Positions 62,971-64,000 of a stretch of DNA of 64,000 nt are shown piece by piece. Source of the DNA: Clostridia bacterium. Its GTDB lineage: Bacteria; Bacillota; Clostridia; Oscillospirales; CAG-272. Location of the stretch: NCBI GenBank assembly GCA_017503285.1, contig JAFVTH010000003.1, positions 1-64,000 of the forward strand. Direction: 5' to 3'. The notes under the pieces were generated by a model that had not been told where the DNA came from, ran no database searches, and saw only the letters and a program-made list of their open reading frames with translations. Position 1 is the first letter of the stretch. Each line of letters starts with the position of its first letter. Both the position numbers and the translations under genes were made by a program.

Positions 62971-63678
62971 ATGAAAATAGGAATTTTTACAGACACCCAC
63001 TATTGTCAAATAGATTATTTAGGAGACATCCGTCGCCCAATGCTTTCCTATGACAAAATCAAAGCCACAATGTCCATTTTTCAAAAGGAAAAGGTGGATA
63101 TGGTCTTTTGCTTGGGAGATTTAACTGATAAAAGAGAGGACGACACAAGAAAGGACTCCTTAGAAAACCTAGAAATTCTTGCAAAATTGATAAATTCCTA
63201 CAAAATTCCCTTTTATCTAATCACAGGGAATCATGACCATTTGCTTCTTAAGCAGTCAGATTTTGAGGAAAAATTTGAAAACGTTTCTCCCTTGACCCTC
63301 CAAAAGGAAGACATCACATTCATTTTGTTAGATGCAAATTATCGCTCAAGCATGCAAAGCTTTGATGAGGCTGGAGAGGTATGGTATGATGCTAATATTC
63401 CGCCTCAGCAAAAAAAGCTCTTGGAGTCGACCTTAAAGGACTGCAAGCAAGCAGTAATTCTTGTTCATGAATGCCTTGACCCAACCGTTGATTCCAATCA
63501 TATCATAAGAAACGCAGGAGAAATAAGACAAATCATCAAAGAAAGCGGCAAGGTAAAAATGGTAATCCAAGGTCATTTTCATCCCGGTGCAGAAAGCATA
63601 ATTGACAATATACCATATATAACAGTTCCTGCTATGTGTGAAAAAGAAGATATGCCATACAGAATAATAGAAATATAA
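62971..63678 (+). CDS. Calcineurin-like metallophosphoesterase
   Basis: A 235-residue cytoplasmic phosphoesterase. All core metal-binding motifs are present in order: FTDTHYC (DxH), CLGDLTD (GDxxD), TGNHDH (GNHD), VHECLD and QGHFHPG (GHxH). It resembles the CpdA/cyclic-nucleotide phosphodiesterase group; the substrate is not known. It has its own promoter, an AAGGAG site and a terminator. Confidence 0.9.
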   Translation: MKIGIFTDTHYCQIDYLGDIRRPMLSYDKIKATMSIFQKEKVDMVFCLGDLTDKREDDTRKDSLENLEILAKLINSYKIPFYLITGNHDHLLLKQSDFEEKFENVSPLTLQKEDITFILLDANYRSSMQSFDEAGEVWYDANIPPQQKKLLESTLKDCKQAVILVHECLDPTVDSNHIIRNAGEIRQIIKESGKVKMVIQGHFHPGAESIIDNIPYITVPAMCEKEDMPYRIIEI

Positions 63679-63701
63679 AAGAGGGCACAAAGCCCTCTTT
63701 C
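63679..63701. terminator. Terminator after the metallophosphoesterase gene
   Basis: Stem AAGAGGGC/GCCCTCTT with a 5-nt loop, between convergent genes. Confidence 0.8.
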
Positions 63702-64000
63702 TTATATTAAGCTTGAAATATCATAGCCGTTATCCTCGGAAAGATAAATATCGCAAAGAGACAAAATTTCATCCTTGGAAACAAAAACATTTTTATCCTC
63801 AACTGCAGCCACTAAAAAGCCGGCATTGTGAGCTGTGGTAATGGCGTAATAAGCATCCTCAAAAACGTAAGTATCATCCTTTGTTGTTCCGAGATACTCA
63901 AGTGCTAACTCATAAATTACAGGCTGCGCCTTTCCAACTCCAACCTCACCGGTTGTAAAAATTCTTGAAAAATACTTTTCAATGCCTAATCTGGAAAGCA
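63702..64000 (-). CDS. HAD-family hydrolase (beta-phosphoglucomutase-like), C-terminal part
   Basis: The frame enters from the right edge on the minus strand and ends at 63702. About 99 residues are visible: LSRLGIEKYFSRIFTTGEVG, KAQPVIYELALEYLG, FEDAYYAITTAHNAGF and a divergent tail. This is the C-terminal half of a HAD phosphatase of the PGMB/Gph type, including the motif IV acidic pair region (FEDA). The nucleophile motif lies outside the window, so the substrate class cannot be refined. Confidence 0.82.
   Translation of the reverse strand, partial: LSRLGIEKYFSRIFTTGEVGVGKAQPVIYELALEYLGTTKDDTYVFEDAYYAITTAHNAGFLVAAVEDKNVFVSKDEILSLCDIYLSEDNGYDISSLI

Noticed and set aside
1..64000. CRISPR array or cas genes
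   Set aside because: No regularly spaced short repeats with unique spacers were seen. The repeats at 107-379, 17065-17486 and 60334-60612 are too few and too long, and no Cas-like protein is encoded.
1..64000. Intact prophage or insertion sequence
   Set aside because: No transposase, integrase, capsid or terminase gene was recognised. The only phage-like item is the PBECR remnant at 59130-60104.

Overview
The window looks like chromosomal DNA of an anaerobic, low-GC, probably uncultured gut Clostridia-type Firmicute. The evidence is strong AGGAGG-type ribosome binding sites, sigma-A promoters with 17-bp spacers, an AddAB nuclease, SpoVT (a sporulation regulator), formate-tetrahydrofolate ligase, and large BspA/InlB-repeat lipoproteins typical of gut Clostridia. 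Species-level placement is not possible from the sequence alone.

Layout. 1-472: start of a leftward gene and a tRNA-Arg(CCG) gene boxed in by two copies of a 69-nt hairpin repeat that carry tRNA pieces. 527-5245: operon fhs-tsaE-tsaB-rpiB-araA (one-carbon metabolism, tRNA t6A, pentose sugars). 5263-8853: a small XRE regulator divergent from a BspA-like lipoprotein, with identical 14-bp palindromes over both start regions. 9136-17067: a complete arginine operon argG-H-C-J-B-D-F. 17053-17505: direct repeats and a terminator. 17568-20309: a small membrane protein, rarA (leftward), and a pair encoding a one-TM protein and an S2P-type membrane protease. 20339-24970: spermidine/putrescine ABC transporter potA-potB-potCD, with permease and binding protein fused. 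25011-27068: a TtcA-like tRNA thiolase, an amidase_3 and spoVT. 27309-33363: a CvpA-domain protein, aconitase and phosphoglucomutase. 33406-41379: leftward operon (GtrA-QueG fusion)-addB-addA. 41515-43946: an unusual type II topoisomerase B subunit and tadA. 43980-48484: a zinc-ribbon membrane protein, aminotransferase plus Lrp regulator, a TIM-barrel sugar isomerase and a CofE-like ligase. 48577-53594: a small orphan gene with a secreted nuclease, a membrane protein, an FGGY kinase, MntP and an EEP-family hydrolase. 53615-58734: two surface lipoproteins. 58828-60212: the most unusual stretch (below). 60334-64000: repeats, tRNA-Ser(GGA), an intracellular GH30 glycosidase, ThrH, a metallophosphoesterase and the 3' end of a HAD hydrolase.

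Most interesting signal. Two copies of a small structured RNA gene lie on the minus strand (about 58978-59056 and 60105-60178). Each has its own consensus promoter with a 17-bp spacer. Each has a 10-bp outer stem, a variable inner hairpin and two conserved unpaired boxes, and the stem changes between copies are compensatory. Each RNA is convergent with the tail of a decayed plus-strand reading frame. The second of these contains a PBECR-type (phage RelE/EndoU/colicin-like) nuclease domain broken by two frameshifts. The arrangement suggests a degraded nuclease-plus-small-RNA cassette; I do not recognise the RNA family.
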